Shown: positions 15,741-24,209, counted from the first letter of the stretch. The stretch: 46,104 nucleotides of DNA from Prauserella aidingensis (GCF_024171865.1 NZ_JAMTCN010000034.1:1-46104); one strand, 5' to 3'. Translations and numbers: made by a program. The notes: a model not told the origin generated them from the sequence alone.

Positions 15741-16958
15741 GTGCGCGGTGGACGACTCGGACAGCGACGATGGTCGGTGCCGCTGGTCCTGGCGGTCAGC
15801 GGCCTGCTCGTGCTGTCCGGGTGCGCCGACTTCGAGGACGAGGCCTCCGGCGAACGGTGGTCGGCGGCCCCGGAGCTGTCCCCGGAGCGCGGACCGCAGC
15901 CGCAGCTGCCGGAGGCCCAGACACCGGACGTGCCGAGCGCTCCCCAACAGCAGCCCACGAAGGTCCCGCCACCGGAAGGCTGCAAGGACTTCGACCAAGC
16001 CGTGATCGCGACCTGCCTGGACACCGTGTCGGCGGTGACTCCGCTCCCCGGTGGCGGCCAGGTGATCAGCGCACTCGCGGGTGAGCGGCGTAGCGGGCGG
16101 GTGATGCTCGTCGACAGCAACGGCACGGAGGAGCGGTTCGCGAAGCTGGACGTCGCCGCGACCGGGGACGGCGGGCTGACGAGCCTCGCACTGTCGCCGA
16201 CGTACGCGGAGGACCGCCTCGTCTACGCCTACGTCACGACGCCGGAGGACAACCGGGTCGTGCGGTTCGCGCGCGGTCAGAAGCCCAAGCCCGTGCTCAC
16301 CGGCATCCCGAAGGGGCCGAACGGCAACGCGGGCGCGCTGTTGGCCACCGTGGACGGGTCGTTGCTCGTCGCCACGGGCAACGCAGGCGACGCGGGGAAG
16401 GCCGGCCGTCCGGGCACCCTGTCCGGCAAGGTGCTGCGGATCGACCCGTCCGGCGAGCCCGCGGCCGACAATCCGACGAACGGTTCCCCCGTCCTGGCGT
16501 CCGGCCTGACCGTGCCGGGCGGGCTGTGCCAGACGCCCGACGGCTCGCGCACGTGGGTGACCGACCGCGGTGCCGACAAGGACGCGCTGTTCGCCGTGCC
16601 CGACGGCGCGGACTCCGACGGGGTGGCCGAGCTGGGCTCGCCCGCGTGGACGTGGCCGGACAAGCCGGGCGTGACCGGCTGCGCCGATTGGACGGACTCG
16701 GTCGCCGTGGCGACCTCACGCGGCGAGAACGTGCAGAACCTGCCCCTCACCCAGGACGGCTCCGTCGGCGGAGAACCGCAGGTCACGATGGACGGCGACA
16801 ACGGGCCGAGTTACGGCAGGCTGGGCTCGCTGTCGCAGGTGTCGGAGAACGTGTCCGTCGCGGGCACCGTCAACAAGGACGGCGGCAAGCCTGGGTCGAG
16901 CGACGACCGGGTGGTGCTGATCGTGCGGCAGCCGTCGGGCGGTTCCGGCCGCGACTGA
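15741..16958 (+). CDS. LppZ-like lipoprotein with sugar-dehydrogenase-type beta propeller
   Basis: Protein of 405 residues. The signal peptide ends in the lipobox LVLSGC near residues 23-28, so it is exported and lipid-anchored at the cell membrane. After a Pro-rich spacer the rest is a six-bladed propeller of the soluble PQQ glucose/sorbosone dehydrogenase type (VSAVTPLPGGGQVISALAG, GGLTSLALSPTYAEDRLVYA, GTLSGKVLRIDPSG). No PQQ-binding ligand set is evident, so enzymatic activity is doubtful. Mycobacterial LppZ occupies the same place near gatB, which supports orthology. Start is GTG 15741; a TACTCT box ends 8 bases before it, compatible with a leaderless transcript. Confidence 0.75.
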   Translation: MRGGRLGQRRWSVPLVLAVSGLLVLSGCADFEDEASGERWSAAPELSPERGPQPQLPEAQTPDVPSAPQQQPTKVPPPEGCKDFDQAVIATCLDTVSAVTPLPGGGQVISALAGERRSGRVMLVDSNGTEERFAKLDVAATGDGGLTSLALSPTYAEDRLVYAYVTTPEDNRVVRFARGQKPKPVLTGIPKGPNGNAGALLATVDGSLLVATGNAGDAGKAGRPGTLSGKVLRIDPSGEPAADNPTNGSPVLASGLTVPGGLCQTPDGSRTWVTDRGADKDALFAVPDGADSDGVAELGSPAWTWPDKPGVTGCADWTDSVAVATSRGENVQNLPLTQDGSVGGEPQVTMDGDNGPSYGRLGSLSQVSENVSVAGTVNKDGGKPGSSDDRVVLIVRQPSGGSGRD

Positions 16959-17039
16959 TCCGCCCGCGCCCACGCCGAGCCCGTCGCCGGGGTGGCGGCT
17001 CGGAGGGCGATCTCCCGGCCCCCGCGAGGCTCGACGACC

Positions 17040-17165
17040 GGCCCCTCGGAACCGCAACACGGTCCCCTGGACACGCAACACGGTCCCCGCAGACCGCAAC
17101 ACGAGCCCCGGAACCTGCAACACGGCCTCCCGGGCCTGCAACACGGTCTCCCGGAAACGCAACAC
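17040..17165 (-). repeat. 21-bp tandem repeat array 2 (six units)
   Basis: Six GTGTTGCG/GTGTTGCA cores on the minus strand at plus coordinates 17053, 17074, 17095, 17116, 17137 and 17158, in exact 21-bp register, each followed by 13 semi-variable bases such as TTTCCGGGAGACC. The array lies between the convergent lppZ-like and membrane protein genes; in the sense direction of the minus-strand gene its first core starts 62 bases after the stop codon. No open reading frame of its own seems likely. Confidence 0.9.
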
Positions 17166-17180
17166 GGGTGCTGTTGTCGT

Positions 17181-17237
17181 GGGCGGGTGTCAGCGGGTTG
17201 GGCGGGTGTCAGCGGGTTGGGCGGGTGTCAGCGGGTT
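17181..17237. repeat. 19-bp tandem repeat, three copies
   Basis: The unit GGGCGGGTGTCAGCGGGTT occurs three times in a row without mismatch (17181, 17200, 17219) and a partial fourth follows. The stop codon of the membrane protein gene (17228-17230) lies in the third copy, so expansion happened at the 3' end of the gene. Each copy carries the same TGA on the minus strand, so copy number does not change the protein end. Confidence 0.9.
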
Positions 17238-17749
17238 GGGCGGTTGCGGCGGTCGGGACGTCTGCGGCGGGTTTCGGTGTGGAGCGCTCGGGTGTCGAGT
17301 GCCGCGAGGACGGCGGTCGCGACCACGGCGATCCCGCCGAGGTACCGGCCGACGCCGGCGTCGACGGTCACGCCGCCCGCTTCGAGGACGGCGCGTTCCT
17401 CGCTGCCGAACTGCCAGTCGGCGAACAGCCAGCCGAGCACGGTGAACAGCAGCGCCAGGCCTGCGCCGATGAGCCACAGCTGGGGCAGGCCGCCCGTGCG
17501 CGCGGCGTTGTTCCTGCCGATCGCGGCCACGGTGACGCCGACGGCTGCGACGAGCAGGGGCGGGAACCAGCCGAAGAAGGTCGCCCGCCACACCGACCGG
17601 GTGACATCATCGGCGGGCAGTTCGGCGAGCGCCGACCGCACCGCGGGGTCGTCGGAGGACAGCACGGTCCACGGCAGGAACAGGGAGACGACGGCGAGCA
17701 CCGCGGCCGCGAGCCCGCCGACCTCCCGCCACGACGGCCGAGCAGTCAC
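17228..17749 (-). CDS. Small integral membrane protein of unknown function
   Basis: About 173 residues with four predicted membrane helices: VGGLAAAVLAVVSLFLPW, FFGWFPPLLVAAVGVTVAAI, LWLIGAGLALLFTVLGWLFA and YLGGIAVVATAVLAALDT, then a basic tail RRRRPDRRNRPTR. The GTG at 17749 is chosen because AAGG lies 7 bases upstream; an ATG at 17794 would add 15 residues. I do not recognise a named family. The 3' end runs into the 19-bp tandem repeat and then repeat array 2. Confidence 0.65.
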   Translation of the reverse strand: MTARPSWREVGGLAAAVLAVVSLFLPWTVLSSDDPAVRSALAELPADDVTRSVWRATFFGWFPPLLVAAVGVTVAAIGRNNAARTGGLPQLWLIGAGLALLFTVLGWLFADWQFGSEERAVLEAGGVTVDAGVGRYLGGIAVVATAVLAALDTRALHTETRRRRPDRRNRPTR

Positions 17750-17808
17750 GAATACACCTTCCAGCTCACTGCCACCTCCTGCCGTTCCGGCCACCGCACC
17801 CCATCACC

Positions 17809-18000
17809 GCGCCAGGCGAGCCGCGTTGCGCCAGAACCACAGCGCCAGGCGAGCCGCCGCTGCGACCGCCCAAGCAACCGGCACCGCCGGGGGTTCTCAG
17901 CGGCTTAGTGGCGAGGACAGCGCCGACGTGGTGAATTGGACATTCATGAGGAGGTGATCCCGCAGCCAAGGAGCCCCTGAGGTTCCCCTACCGGCACCGC
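17809..18000. other. Structured intergenic element downstream of gatB
   Basis: The gap of 273 bases between the membrane protein and gatB holds no gene but has internal structure: GCGCCAGGCGAGCCGC occurs at 17809-17824 and 17842-17857, and ACCGGCACCGC at 17877-17887 and 17990-18000. Between the latter two is AGGAGGTGATCC (17949-17960), a 12-base perfect complement of the 16S rRNA 3' tail. The composition and repeats suggest a dispersed intergenic element or a small RNA rather than random sequence; this is inference. Confidence 0.45.
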
Positions 18001-18022
18001 GAATCAAGCCACATCGGGCTCA

Positions 18023-19528
18023 TCAAGCCCCGACCCTCTCCAAAATCAACTCGCGGACGCGGGCGGCGTCGGCTTGGCCCTTGGTGGCCTTCATGACGGC
18101 GCCGACGATGGCGCCTGCGGCCTGTACCTTGCCGCCGCGGATCTTGTCGGCGACGTCGGGCTGGGCGGCGAGGGCTTCGTCGACGGCGGCGAGGAGCGCG
18201 GAGTCGTCGGAGACGACCTTGAGGCCGCGCTTCTCGATCACCTGGTCCGGGTCGCCTTCGCCGTCGAGGACGCCGTCGACGACCTGGCGGGCGAGCTTGT
18301 TGGTGAGTTCGCCGGAGCCGACGAGTTCGATGACGCGCGCGACCTGCGCCGGGGTGATGGCGACGTCGGCGAGTTCGGTGTCGCGCGACGTGGCCTGCTG
18401 GTTGAGGTACTGGACCCACCAGCTGCGGGCGTCGGCCTGGCTCGCGCCTGCGTCGACGGTGGCGGCGACGAGGTCGATGGCGCCGGTGTTGACGAGGTCG
18501 CGGAGTTCCTCGTCGGTGAGGTTCCAGTCGTCCTGGATGCGTTTGCGGCGTTCCCACGGCATCTCGGGGATGGTGCCGCGCAGTTGTTCGACCCACTCGC
18601 GTGTCGGCGCGATGGGCACGAGGTCGGGTTCGGGGAAGTACCGGTAGTCCTCGGCGGTTTCCTTGGTGCGGCCTGCGGCGGTGGTGCCGTCGGCTTCCTG
18701 GAAGTGCCGGGTCTCCTGCTTGATGGATCCACCGTCGGCGAGGATCGCGGCGTGGCGCGTCATCTCGTGGCGCACGGCGCGTTCGACGCTGCGCAGCGAG
18801 TTGACGTTCTTCGTCTCGGTGCGGGTGCCGAACTCGCTCGCGCCCTTGGGCATGAGTGAGACGTTGGCGTCGCAGCGCAGGGAGCCCTGGTCCATGCGCA
18901 CGTCGGAGACGTCCATGGCCCGCAGCAGGTCGCGCAGCGCGGTGACGTAGGCGCGGGCGACCTCGGGGGCACGCTCTCCCATGCCGGTGATGGGTTTGGT
19001 GACGATCTCGATGAGAGGCACGCCTGCGCGGTTGTAGTCGAGCAGCGAGTGCTCTGCGCCGTGGATCCGGCCGGTGGCGCCGCCGACGTGCAGCGACTTG
19101 CCGGTGTCCTCCTCCATGTGGGCCCGCTCGATGTCGACCCGCACGACCTCGCCGTCGTCGAGCACGACGTCGATGTGCCCGTCGAAGGCGATCGGTTCGT
19201 CGTACTGCGAGGTCTGGAAGTTCTTCGGCATGTCCGGGTAGAAGTAGTTCTTCCGGGCGAACCGGCACCATTCGGCGATGTCGCAGTTCAGCGCGAGGCC
19301 GATGCGGATGGCCGATTCGACGGCGGTGCCGTTGACGACGGGCAGCGCACCGGGCATGCCGAGGCACACGGGGCACACGTGGGTGTTCGGGTCGCCGCCG
19401 AAGGAGTTGGGGCAGCCGCAGAACATCTTCGTGTTGGTGGACAGCTCGACGTGCACTTCGAGGCCGAGCACCGGGTCGTAGCGTTCGACGACCTCGGCGT
19501 AGTCCATGAGTTCGACGGTGGTGGTCAC
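18023..19528 (-). CDS. gatB: Aspartyl/glutamyl-tRNA amidotransferase subunit B
   Basis: Protein of 501 residues, normal for GatB. It begins with the conserved [20 protein letters not shown] and [15 protein letters not shown], contains [16 protein letters not shown] and [14 protein letters not shown], and ends in the helical GatB/YqeY tail ([20 protein letters not shown]). GatB is the kinase-like subunit that activates Glu-tRNA(Gln) or Asp-tRNA(Asn), accepting ammonia from GatA. Its ATG overlaps the gatA stop by four bases (ATGA), so translation is coupled in a gatCAB operon. In mycobacteria pfkA stands between gatB and gatA; here it does not. Confidence 0.97.
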   Translation of the reverse strand: MTTTVELMDYAEVVERYDPVLGLEVHVELSTNTKMFCGCPNSFGGDPNTHVCPVCLGMPGALPVVNGTAVESAIRIGLALNCDIAEWCRFARKNYFYPDMPKNFQTSQYDEPIAFDGHIDVVLDDGEVVRVDIERAHMEEDTGKSLHVGGATGRIHGAEHSLLDYNRAGVPLIEIVTKPITGMGERAPEVARAYVTALRDLLRAMDVSDVRMDQGSLRCDANVSLMPKGASEFGTRTETKNVNSLRSVERAVRHEMTRHAAILADGGSIKQETRHFQEADGTTAAGRTKETAEDYRYFPEPDLVPIAPTREWVEQLRGTIPEMPWERRKRIQDDWNLTDEELRDLVNTGAIDLVAATVDAGASQADARSWWVQYLNQQATSRDTELADVAITPAQVARVIELVGSGELTNKLARQVVDGVLDGEGDPDQVIEKRGLKVVSDDSALLAAVDEALAAQPDVADKIRGGKVQAAGAIVGAVMKATKGQADAARVRELILERVGA

Positions 19529-21027
19529 TTGGCGGCCTCCAGTTCACCCAGCTTGTCGAGCACCGGGCCGCGCGCCGCCTCGTAGGCGGCGCCGACGCGG
19601 TAGAGGCGGTCGTCGGCGAGTGCGGGCGCCATGATCTGCAGCCCGACCGGCAGACCATCCTCGTCGGACAGTCCACTGGGGACGCTCATGGCGGCGTTGC
19701 CGGCGAGGTTGGCGGGGATCGAGCAGATGTCGTTGAGGTACATCGCCAGCGGGTCGTCGACCTTCTCGCCGAGCTTGAACGGCGTCACCGGCGTCGTGGG
19801 CGACACCAGCACGTCGACCTGCTCGAACGCGGCGGCGAAGTCGCGCGTGATGAGGGTGCGCACCTTCTGGGCCGACCCGTAGTAGGCGTCGTAGTACCCG
19901 GAGGAGAGCGCGTACGTGCCGAGCATGACCCGGCGCTTGACCTCGGCGCCGAAGCCTTCCTCGCGCGTCAGCGACATGACCTCCTCGGCGCTGTGCGACC
20001 CGTCGTCGGCGACGCGCAGGCCGTAGCGCATGGCGTCGAACCGGGCGAGGTTCGACGAGCACTCGCTCGGCGCGATCAGGTAGTAGGCGGGCAGCGCGTA
20101 GGTGAAGTGGGGGCACGAGACCTCGACGACCTCGGCGCCCAGTTCCTTCAGCTGCGCCACGGCGGTCTCGAACGAGCGGAGCACGCCGCCCTGGTAACCC
20201 TCGCCCGAGAACTCGCGGACGACGCCGACCGTGACGCCGCTCAGGTCGCCGCGCGCACCCTCGCGGGCCGCGTCGACCACCGCGGGTACCGGCGCGTCGA
20301 CCGAGGTGGCGTCCATCGGGTCGTGCCCGGCGATGACCTCGTGCAGCAGCGCCGCGTCGAGCACCGTCCGGCCGCAGGGGCCCGCCTGGTCGAGCGACGA
20401 GGAGAACGCCACGAGGCCGTAGCGGGACACGCCGCCGTAGGTGGGCTTCACGCCGACGGTCGCCGTCACCGCGGCGGGCTGGCGGATGGAACCGCCGGTG
20501 TCGGTGCCGATCGCCAAGGGCGCCTCGTAGGCGGCCAGGGACGCCGACGAACCGCCGCCGGAGCCGCCCGGGATGCGGTCGAGGTCCCACGGGTTGCGGG
20601 TCGGGCCGTAGGCCGAGTTCTCGGTGGACGACCCCATCGCGAACTCGTCCATGTTGGTCTTGCCGAGGATCGGGACACCCGCCTCGCGCAGCCGCCGCGT
20701 GACGGTCGCGTCGTAGGGCGGCAGCCAGCCCTCGAGGGTCTTCGAACCGCAGGTCGTGGGCACGCCCTTGGTGGTGAGCACGTCCTTGAGCGCCAACGGC
20801 ACGCCCGCCAACGGCGACGCGGGCCGCTCACCGGCCGCGACGGCGGCGTCGACCGTGCGGGCGGCCTCGAGTGCGCCCTCGGCGTCGACGTGCAGGAACG
20901 CGTGCACGTCGCCGTCGACGGCGGCGATGCGGTCGAGGTGGGCCTGCGTCGTCTCGGCTGCCGACACCTCACCGGTGTGGATCTTGTCCGCGAGCTCGGC
21001 CGCGGTGAGCCTGGTCAGGTCGCTCAC
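19525..21027 (-). CDS. gatA: Aspartyl/glutamyl-tRNA amidotransferase subunit A
   Basis: Amidase-signature protein of about 500 residues. The catalytic lysine lies in [14 protein letters not shown], and the serine-rich motif is [20 protein letters not shown] with [13 protein letters not shown] carrying the cis- and nucleophilic serines. GatA releases ammonia from glutamine and feeds it to GatB. The GTG at 21027 is preceded by GGAGG and is preferred; an in-frame GTG at 21042 overlaps the gatC stop and is also possible, adding five residues. Confidence 0.96.
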   Translation of the reverse strand: MSDLTRLTAAELADKIHTGEVSAAETTQAHLDRIAAVDGDVHAFLHVDAEGALEAARTVDAAVAAGERPASPLAGVPLALKDVLTTKGVPTTCGSKTLEGWLPPYDATVTRRLREAGVPILGKTNMDEFAMGSSTENSAYGPTRNPWDLDRIPGGSGGGSSASLAAYEAPLAIGTDTGGSIRQPAAVTATVGVKPTYGGVSRYGLVAFSSSLDQAGPCGRTVLDAALLHEVIAGHDPMDATSVDAPVPAVVDAAREGARGDLSGVTVGVVREFSGEGYQGGVLRSFETAVAQLKELGAEVVEVSCPHFTYALPAYYLIAPSECSSNLARFDAMRYGLRVADDGSHSAEEVMSLTREEGFGAEVKRRVMLGTYALSSGYYDAYYGSAQKVRTLITRDFAAAFEQVDVLVSPTTPVTPFKLGEKVDDPLAMYLNDICSIPANLAGNAAMSVPSGLSDEDGLPVGLQIMAPALADDRLYRVGAAYEAARGPVLDKLGELEAAK

Positions 21028-21038
21028 TGTTCCTCCGC

Positions 21039-21338
21039 TCACTGTTCTTCGCCAAGGATGCGCGGGACGCGGAACCGTCCCTCTTCGGCCGCGGGAGCCC
21101 CGGACAGGGCCTCGTCCTGGGACAGCCCCGGACGGACCTCGTCGGGGCGGAAGACGTTGGTCAGCGGCACGGCGTGCGACGTCGGCGGGATGTCGTCGCC
21201 CGCCACCTCGCCGACCTCGGCCACCGCGTCCAGGATCTGGTCGAGCTGGCCCGCGAAGGTGTCCAGCTCCTCCTCGGTGACGGCCATCCTGGCCAGTTTC
21301 GCGAGGTGCGCGACCTCGTCGCGGGAAATGTTCGACAC
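21039..21338 (-). CDS. gatC: Aspartyl/glutamyl-tRNA amidotransferase subunit C
   Basis: Small subunit of 99 residues: [38 protein letters not shown] and the C-terminal stretch around [20 protein letters not shown], all characteristic of GatC, which holds GatA and GatB together. GTG at 21338 chosen because the family begins here and GGAG lies 8 bases upstream; the open frame to 21518 has an Arg/Pro-rich leader that is not part of the family. First gene of gatCAB. Confidence 0.95.
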   Translation of the reverse strand: MSNISRDEVAHLAKLARMAVTEEELDTFAGQLDQILDAVAEVGEVAGDDIPPTSHAVPLTNVFRPDEVRPGLSQDEALSGAPAAEEGRFRVPRILGEEQ

Positions 21339-21690
21339 GCAGCTGACTCCGGTGGGATGTGCTCGGACCGCAGGGCCGCCCGGCGCCTGCGGAGGTCTCC
21401 TCTTCTCCCGGAAGTCTATGGCCGCCGCGCCGGGCCGGTGCGGCCGGGCGGGGGTTGCCGTCGAGGCCCCGCGGCGGGCGTGGCGGTGCCTATATTCGCA
21501 ACGCGTGTTCTGCAACAATCACCGGTCGGCGCACACCCGCCACGGCCGTCGACGGCCGCCGGGAAGGCGCCCGGCCACGACGTGACATGACGTGACGAGA
21601 CGGCCGTGATGCGCCCCGTGTCCCGCCGGCCACGGCCGTCGACCGGGCGGTGCGCATCCGGTTCTCGCACCCGCTCGAAGGGAGACCGCG
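21339..21690. other. Divergent promoter region between gatC and the ACT-domain gene
   Basis: These 352 bases separate two divergent genes and should hold both promoters. A TTGTTG (-35-like) and TATAGG (-10-like) pair for gatC is listed at 21489-21518. I see no convincing promoter for the ACT gene, and no RNA gene or protein-like frame. Confidence 0.5.
21489..21518 (-). promoter_or_regulatory. Possible gatC promoter
   Basis: On the minus strand TTGTTG (21513-21518) is followed after 18 bases by TATAGG (21489-21494). This is the most AT-rich spot in the intergenic region. It would give a leader of about 140 bases before the gatC GTG. Confidence 0.35.
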
Positions 21691-22344
21691 GTGTCGTTCC
21701 TGATCCGTGTGCAGTTGCCGGACACTCCGGGCATCCTCGGCGCGATCGCCACCGCCCTCGGCACGGTGGGTGCCGACATCCTCAGCGTCGACGTCGTGGA
21801 GCGCGGCGGCGGCATCGCCATCGACGACCTCGTGGTGGACCTGCCGTCGGACCGGCTGCCGGACGCGCTGATCACCGCCGCCGAGAGCGTCGACGGTGTC
21901 GAGGTGGACGCCGTCCGCCCGTACGCGGGAGTGCTCGACACCCACAGCGAGCTCGAACTCGTCGAGGAGATCGCCGAGCGGCCCGCCCAGGGGTTGACGA
22001 TCCTCGCCGACGGCGTGCCCCGGATCATGCACGCGGGCTGGTCGGTGATCGTGCAGCACAGCTCGGGTGGGGTGCAGCGGCTCGCGGCGTCGGGAGCCGC
22101 CCCGGAGACCCGCATCGGCGACGTGCCGTGGCTGCCGCTCGAACGCGCGACAGTGCTCGACGGCGAGGCGCCGTGGGTGCCCGACACGTGGCGTGAGCTG
22201 GGCACGGAGCTGGCGGCGACCCCGCTGGGCAAGCCCGACCTGGTGATGTTGATCGGCCGCCCGGGCGGCCCGATGTTCCGTCCGTCCGAGGTCGCCCGAC
22301 TCGCGCATCTTGCCGGTATTGTCGCGGTGGTCCTGGACGGCTGA
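21691..22344 (+). CDS. ACT-domain amino acid-binding protein (Rv3013-like)
   Basis: Protein of 217 residues. The N-terminal ACT domain is SFLIRVQLPDTPGILGAIAT followed by VGADILSVDVVERGGGIAID; the C-terminal half (VIVQHSSGGVQRLAASGAAP, LVMLIGRPGGPMFRPSEVARL) resembles the rest of mycobacterial Rv3013, which lies between gatC and ligA just as here. ACT domains sense amino acids; the exact ligand and target are unknown. Start is the GTG at 21691, after GAAGGGAG about 7 bases upstream. Confidence 0.8.
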   Translation: MSFLIRVQLPDTPGILGAIATALGTVGADILSVDVVERGGGIAIDDLVVDLPSDRLPDALITAAESVDGVEVDAVRPYAGVLDTHSELELVEEIAERPAQGLTILADGVPRIMHAGWSVIVQHSSGGVQRLAASGAAPETRIGDVPWLPLERATVLDGEAPWVPDTWRELGTELAATPLGKPDLVMLIGRPGGPMFRPSEVARLAHLAGIVAVVLDG

Positions 22345-22399
22345 GCCGCACCGGGCCAGCCGCCGAAACCGCTGAGTCTTCGAGGTCGCCGAGCCCACC

Positions 22400-23251
22400 G
22401 TGTCCGTTTCACCCCGCCCCGACCCGTCCCGTCCCGACGACGCCGAGGGAACCGATGGCGTCGACGGCACCAGGGACGTCGACGGCACCGGGGACGTCGA
22501 CGGCACCGGGGACGTCGACGGCACCGGGGACGTCGACGGCACCGGGGCGGCGGCGGAGGCCGCCGAGGACGGGCGGGCCGAGGACGCGTGGGCCGCGGGA
22601 GGACCGGCCGATGAGCCGCAGGTCGCGGAGCGTGCCGAGAGGCAACCGGACGGGGACGGGCAACCCGATCGGGCCGACGAGTTCGAGCGCAAGCTCACCG
22701 TCCCGGTGCTCGTCGCGGCGCTGGCGTCGATCCCGGCGGTGTTCCTGACCCGGGCGGGCGGCGCGGCCGCGGCGATCGGGACGGTGCTGAACTGGGCGTC
22801 GGTGGCGGTGCTGGTCGGCGAGTCGGTGGTGCTGCTGTGGTTGGAGGGCAGCGTGCGGCGGTGGCTGCGCCGCTACCGCTGGCAACTGCTCGTGGTCGCC
22901 GCGGCGGTGCCCGCGGTGGTGTTCGTCATCGGCCCGTTGCAGGTGCTGCGGCTGGTGCTGCTGCTCGGTGGGTTCCACATCCTGCGGGCACGGCGGATCG
23001 TGAACGCAGGCCGCGTGGTGGTCGAGCGGCTCGGACTGGGACAGCGCCGGGCACGGTGGGTACTGGCGGGCGTGATCGCCCTCGCCGGCGTGTTCTCGCT
23101 GATCGTGCTGGCCGATCCGGAGTCCCGCAGCCGCCACGTGGTCGACTGGTTCGTCGAGCGCATCGGCGTGCCGGGCACCGTGCTGGTCGGCCTCGCCGCG
23201 GCGGCGCTCGTCTACGCCGCCGGCCGCCTGCTCACCCGCATCCGCAGCTGA
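22400..23251 (+). CDS. Membrane protein with voltage-sensor-like segment and acidic repeat leader
   Basis: Protein of 283 residues. Residues 1-95 are acidic and low-complexity, containing four repeats of DGTGDV encoded by an 18-bp tandem repeat. From about 98 there are membrane helices: LTVPVLVAALASIPAVFLT, VLNWASVAVLVGESVVLLWL, WQLLVVAAAVPAVVFVI and an Arg-spaced VLRLVLLLGGFHILRARRI, which recall S1-S4 of ion channels. Two more helices follow (WVLAGVIALAGVFSLIVLA, VPGTVLVGLAAAALVYAA), but I see no potassium selectivity filter (TVGYG). It may be a voltage-sensor-only or divergent channel; function unknown. GTG start at 22400. Confidence 0.65.
   Translation: MSVSPRPDPSRPDDAEGTDGVDGTRDVDGTGDVDGTGDVDGTGDVDGTGAAAEAAEDGRAEDAWAAGGPADEPQVAERAERQPDGDGQPDRADEFERKLTVPVLVAALASIPAVFLTRAGGAAAAIGTVLNWASVAVLVGESVVLLWLEGSVRRWLRRYRWQLLVVAAAVPAVVFVIGPLQVLRLVLLLGGFHILRARRIVNAGRVVVERLGLGQRRARWVLAGVIALAGVFSLIVLADPESRSRHVVDWFVERIGVPGTVLVGLAAAALVYAAGRLLTRIRS
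22463..22548 (+). repeat. 18-bp in-frame tandem repeat in the membrane protein leader
   Basis: GACGGCACCGGGGACGTC repeats at 22463 (one mismatch), 22481, 22499 and 22517, with a partial copy at 22535. It keeps the frame and encodes the acidic DGTGDV motif. Near-identity at DNA level points to recent slippage, so copy number may vary between strains. Confidence 0.92.
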
Positions 23252-23285
23252 CCCGGCCCCGGAGCTGCTCGGCCGTCGCAGCCGT

Positions 23286-23780
23286 TCAGACGTCCATCGC
23301 GAAGCCCCACAGCGGGATGCTCGGGTGTGGTGCCCAGTCGAGTTCCGGTGCGCGGACGAAGCCGAGACGTTCGTAGAGCCGGTGGGCCGTGGTCATGCGG
23401 TCACGGCTGGACAGCACCACCCGGGCGATCCGGCGTTCCCGCGCGAGGTCGACCACGGCGCGCGTGAGCTCCTCGCCCACTCCCCTGCCCTGCGCCTGCG
23501 GCGACACGGCGAGCATCCGGAACTCCAGTTCGCCGGCGCGCGCCACCTCGGCCTTCGGCGTGCCGGCCTCGGCGACGGTCACCGACCCGAGCACGACGTC
23601 GTCACCGTCGGTCGCGACGAGCACCTCGGCAACCTCCGCGCGGCCCGCCACATCCCGCAGCGACGCGGCGTACCCGGCCTCGTCCTCGAGGTGACCGCCC
23701 GCCGTGTACGCCTCGACGATCAGATCCCCGATGGCGGCGTACTCGCCGGGCTTCGCGGGCCCCACCCGAACCTCACTCAT
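23286..23780 (-). CDS. GNAT-family N-acetyltransferase
   Basis: Protein of 164 residues: SEVRVGPAKPGEYAAIGDLI at the N-terminus, then ELEFRMLAVSPQAQGRGVGE containing the acetyl-CoA pyrophosphate loop Q/RxxGxG/A (QAQGRGVGEEL), and the C-terminal RLYERLGFVRAPE typical of the fold. Substrate unknown. The ATG at 23780 has GGAGG nine bases upstream; a start at 23837 would lie in the preceding small frame. The start overlaps the HEPN remnant, so it is probably cotranscribed with the MNT gene. Confidence 0.82.
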   Translation of the reverse strand: MSEVRVGPAKPGEYAAIGDLIVEAYTAGGHLEDEAGYAASLRDVAGRAEVAEVLVATDGDDVVLGSVTVAEAGTPKAEVARAGELEFRMLAVSPQAQGRGVGEELTRAVVDLARERRIARVVLSSRDRMTTAHRLYERLGFVRAPELDWAPHPSIPLWGFAMDV

Positions 23781-23886
23781 CGGCGACGACCTCCGCTTCG
23801 TCCGTGCCGCTCCGTCGACGGCGAATCTCGTCGACAAGTCGCTCCACGTGGTTGTCCTCGAGACGTTCGGCGTCCGTCCGGCTCAC
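23773..23886 (-). pseudogene. Remnant of a HEPN (DUF86-like) partner of the MNT gene
   Basis: A GTG at 23886 overlaps the MNT stop codon (GTGA), the usual coupling of MNT/HEPN pairs. The frame begins VSRTDAERLEDN, as DUF86 HEPN proteins typically do (M/V-S-R-x-D-A-x-R-L-x-D), and then continues HVERLVDEIRRRRSG before stopping after 37 codons. A full HEPN partner has about 110-140 residues with an Rx4-6H motif; here the middle is missing. I read it as an internal deletion, but a 37-residue real peptide or chance similarity cannot be excluded. Confidence 0.45.
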
Positions 23887-24203
23887 AGCGCCACGGCCTC
23901 CGCGTGCGCGGTGACCGAGATGCGATCCCGCAGGAGTTCGTCGCAGACGACGTCGACCCGGACACCGAGAAGTTCACCCAGTTCGTCGCTGATCCCGGCG
24001 ACAGCCAGGAGCGGATTTCCGGCATCGGGCCCCAGGTCGACGATGATGTCGATGTCGCTGTGGGGACCCGCGTCCCCCCTGGCCACCGAGCCGAACACGC
24101 GGGGGTTCGACGCGCCGTACCGGCCCACGACCGCCAACACGTCGTCGCTGCGGAGCCGGAGCATCGCCCGGAGACTCCGTGAGCGTGCCGTGGCCTGTCC
24201 CAT
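23883..24203 (-). CDS. MNT-type nucleotidyltransferase, orphan antitoxin-like
   Basis: Protein of 106 residues with the minimal nucleotidyltransferase core: RVFGSVARGDAGPHSDIDII (GS-x-D-x-D) followed by VDVVCDELLRDRI. In MntA/HepT-type pairs the MNT protein AMPylates and blocks the HEPN RNase. Here the HEPN partner appears to be lost (see 23773-23886). Start: the ATG at 24203 follows TATTCT by six bases, which fits a leaderless promoter; the longer frame to 24257 would overlap ligA. Confidence 0.78.
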   Translation of the reverse strand: MGQATARSRSLRAMLRLRSDDVLAVVGRYGASNPRVFGSVARGDAGPHSDIDIIVDLGPDAGNPLLAVAGISDELGELLGVRVDVVCDELLRDRISVTAHAEAVAL

Positions 24204-24209
24204 GAGCAC

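Noticed and set aside
17941-17975. Fragment of a real 16S rRNA gene
   Set aside because: Identity is limited to the 12-base tail; the preceding bases do not match 16S rRNA.
22400-23251. Potassium channel assignment
   Set aside because: No TVGYG-like selectivity filter; kept as a membrane protein with a voltage-sensor-like segment.
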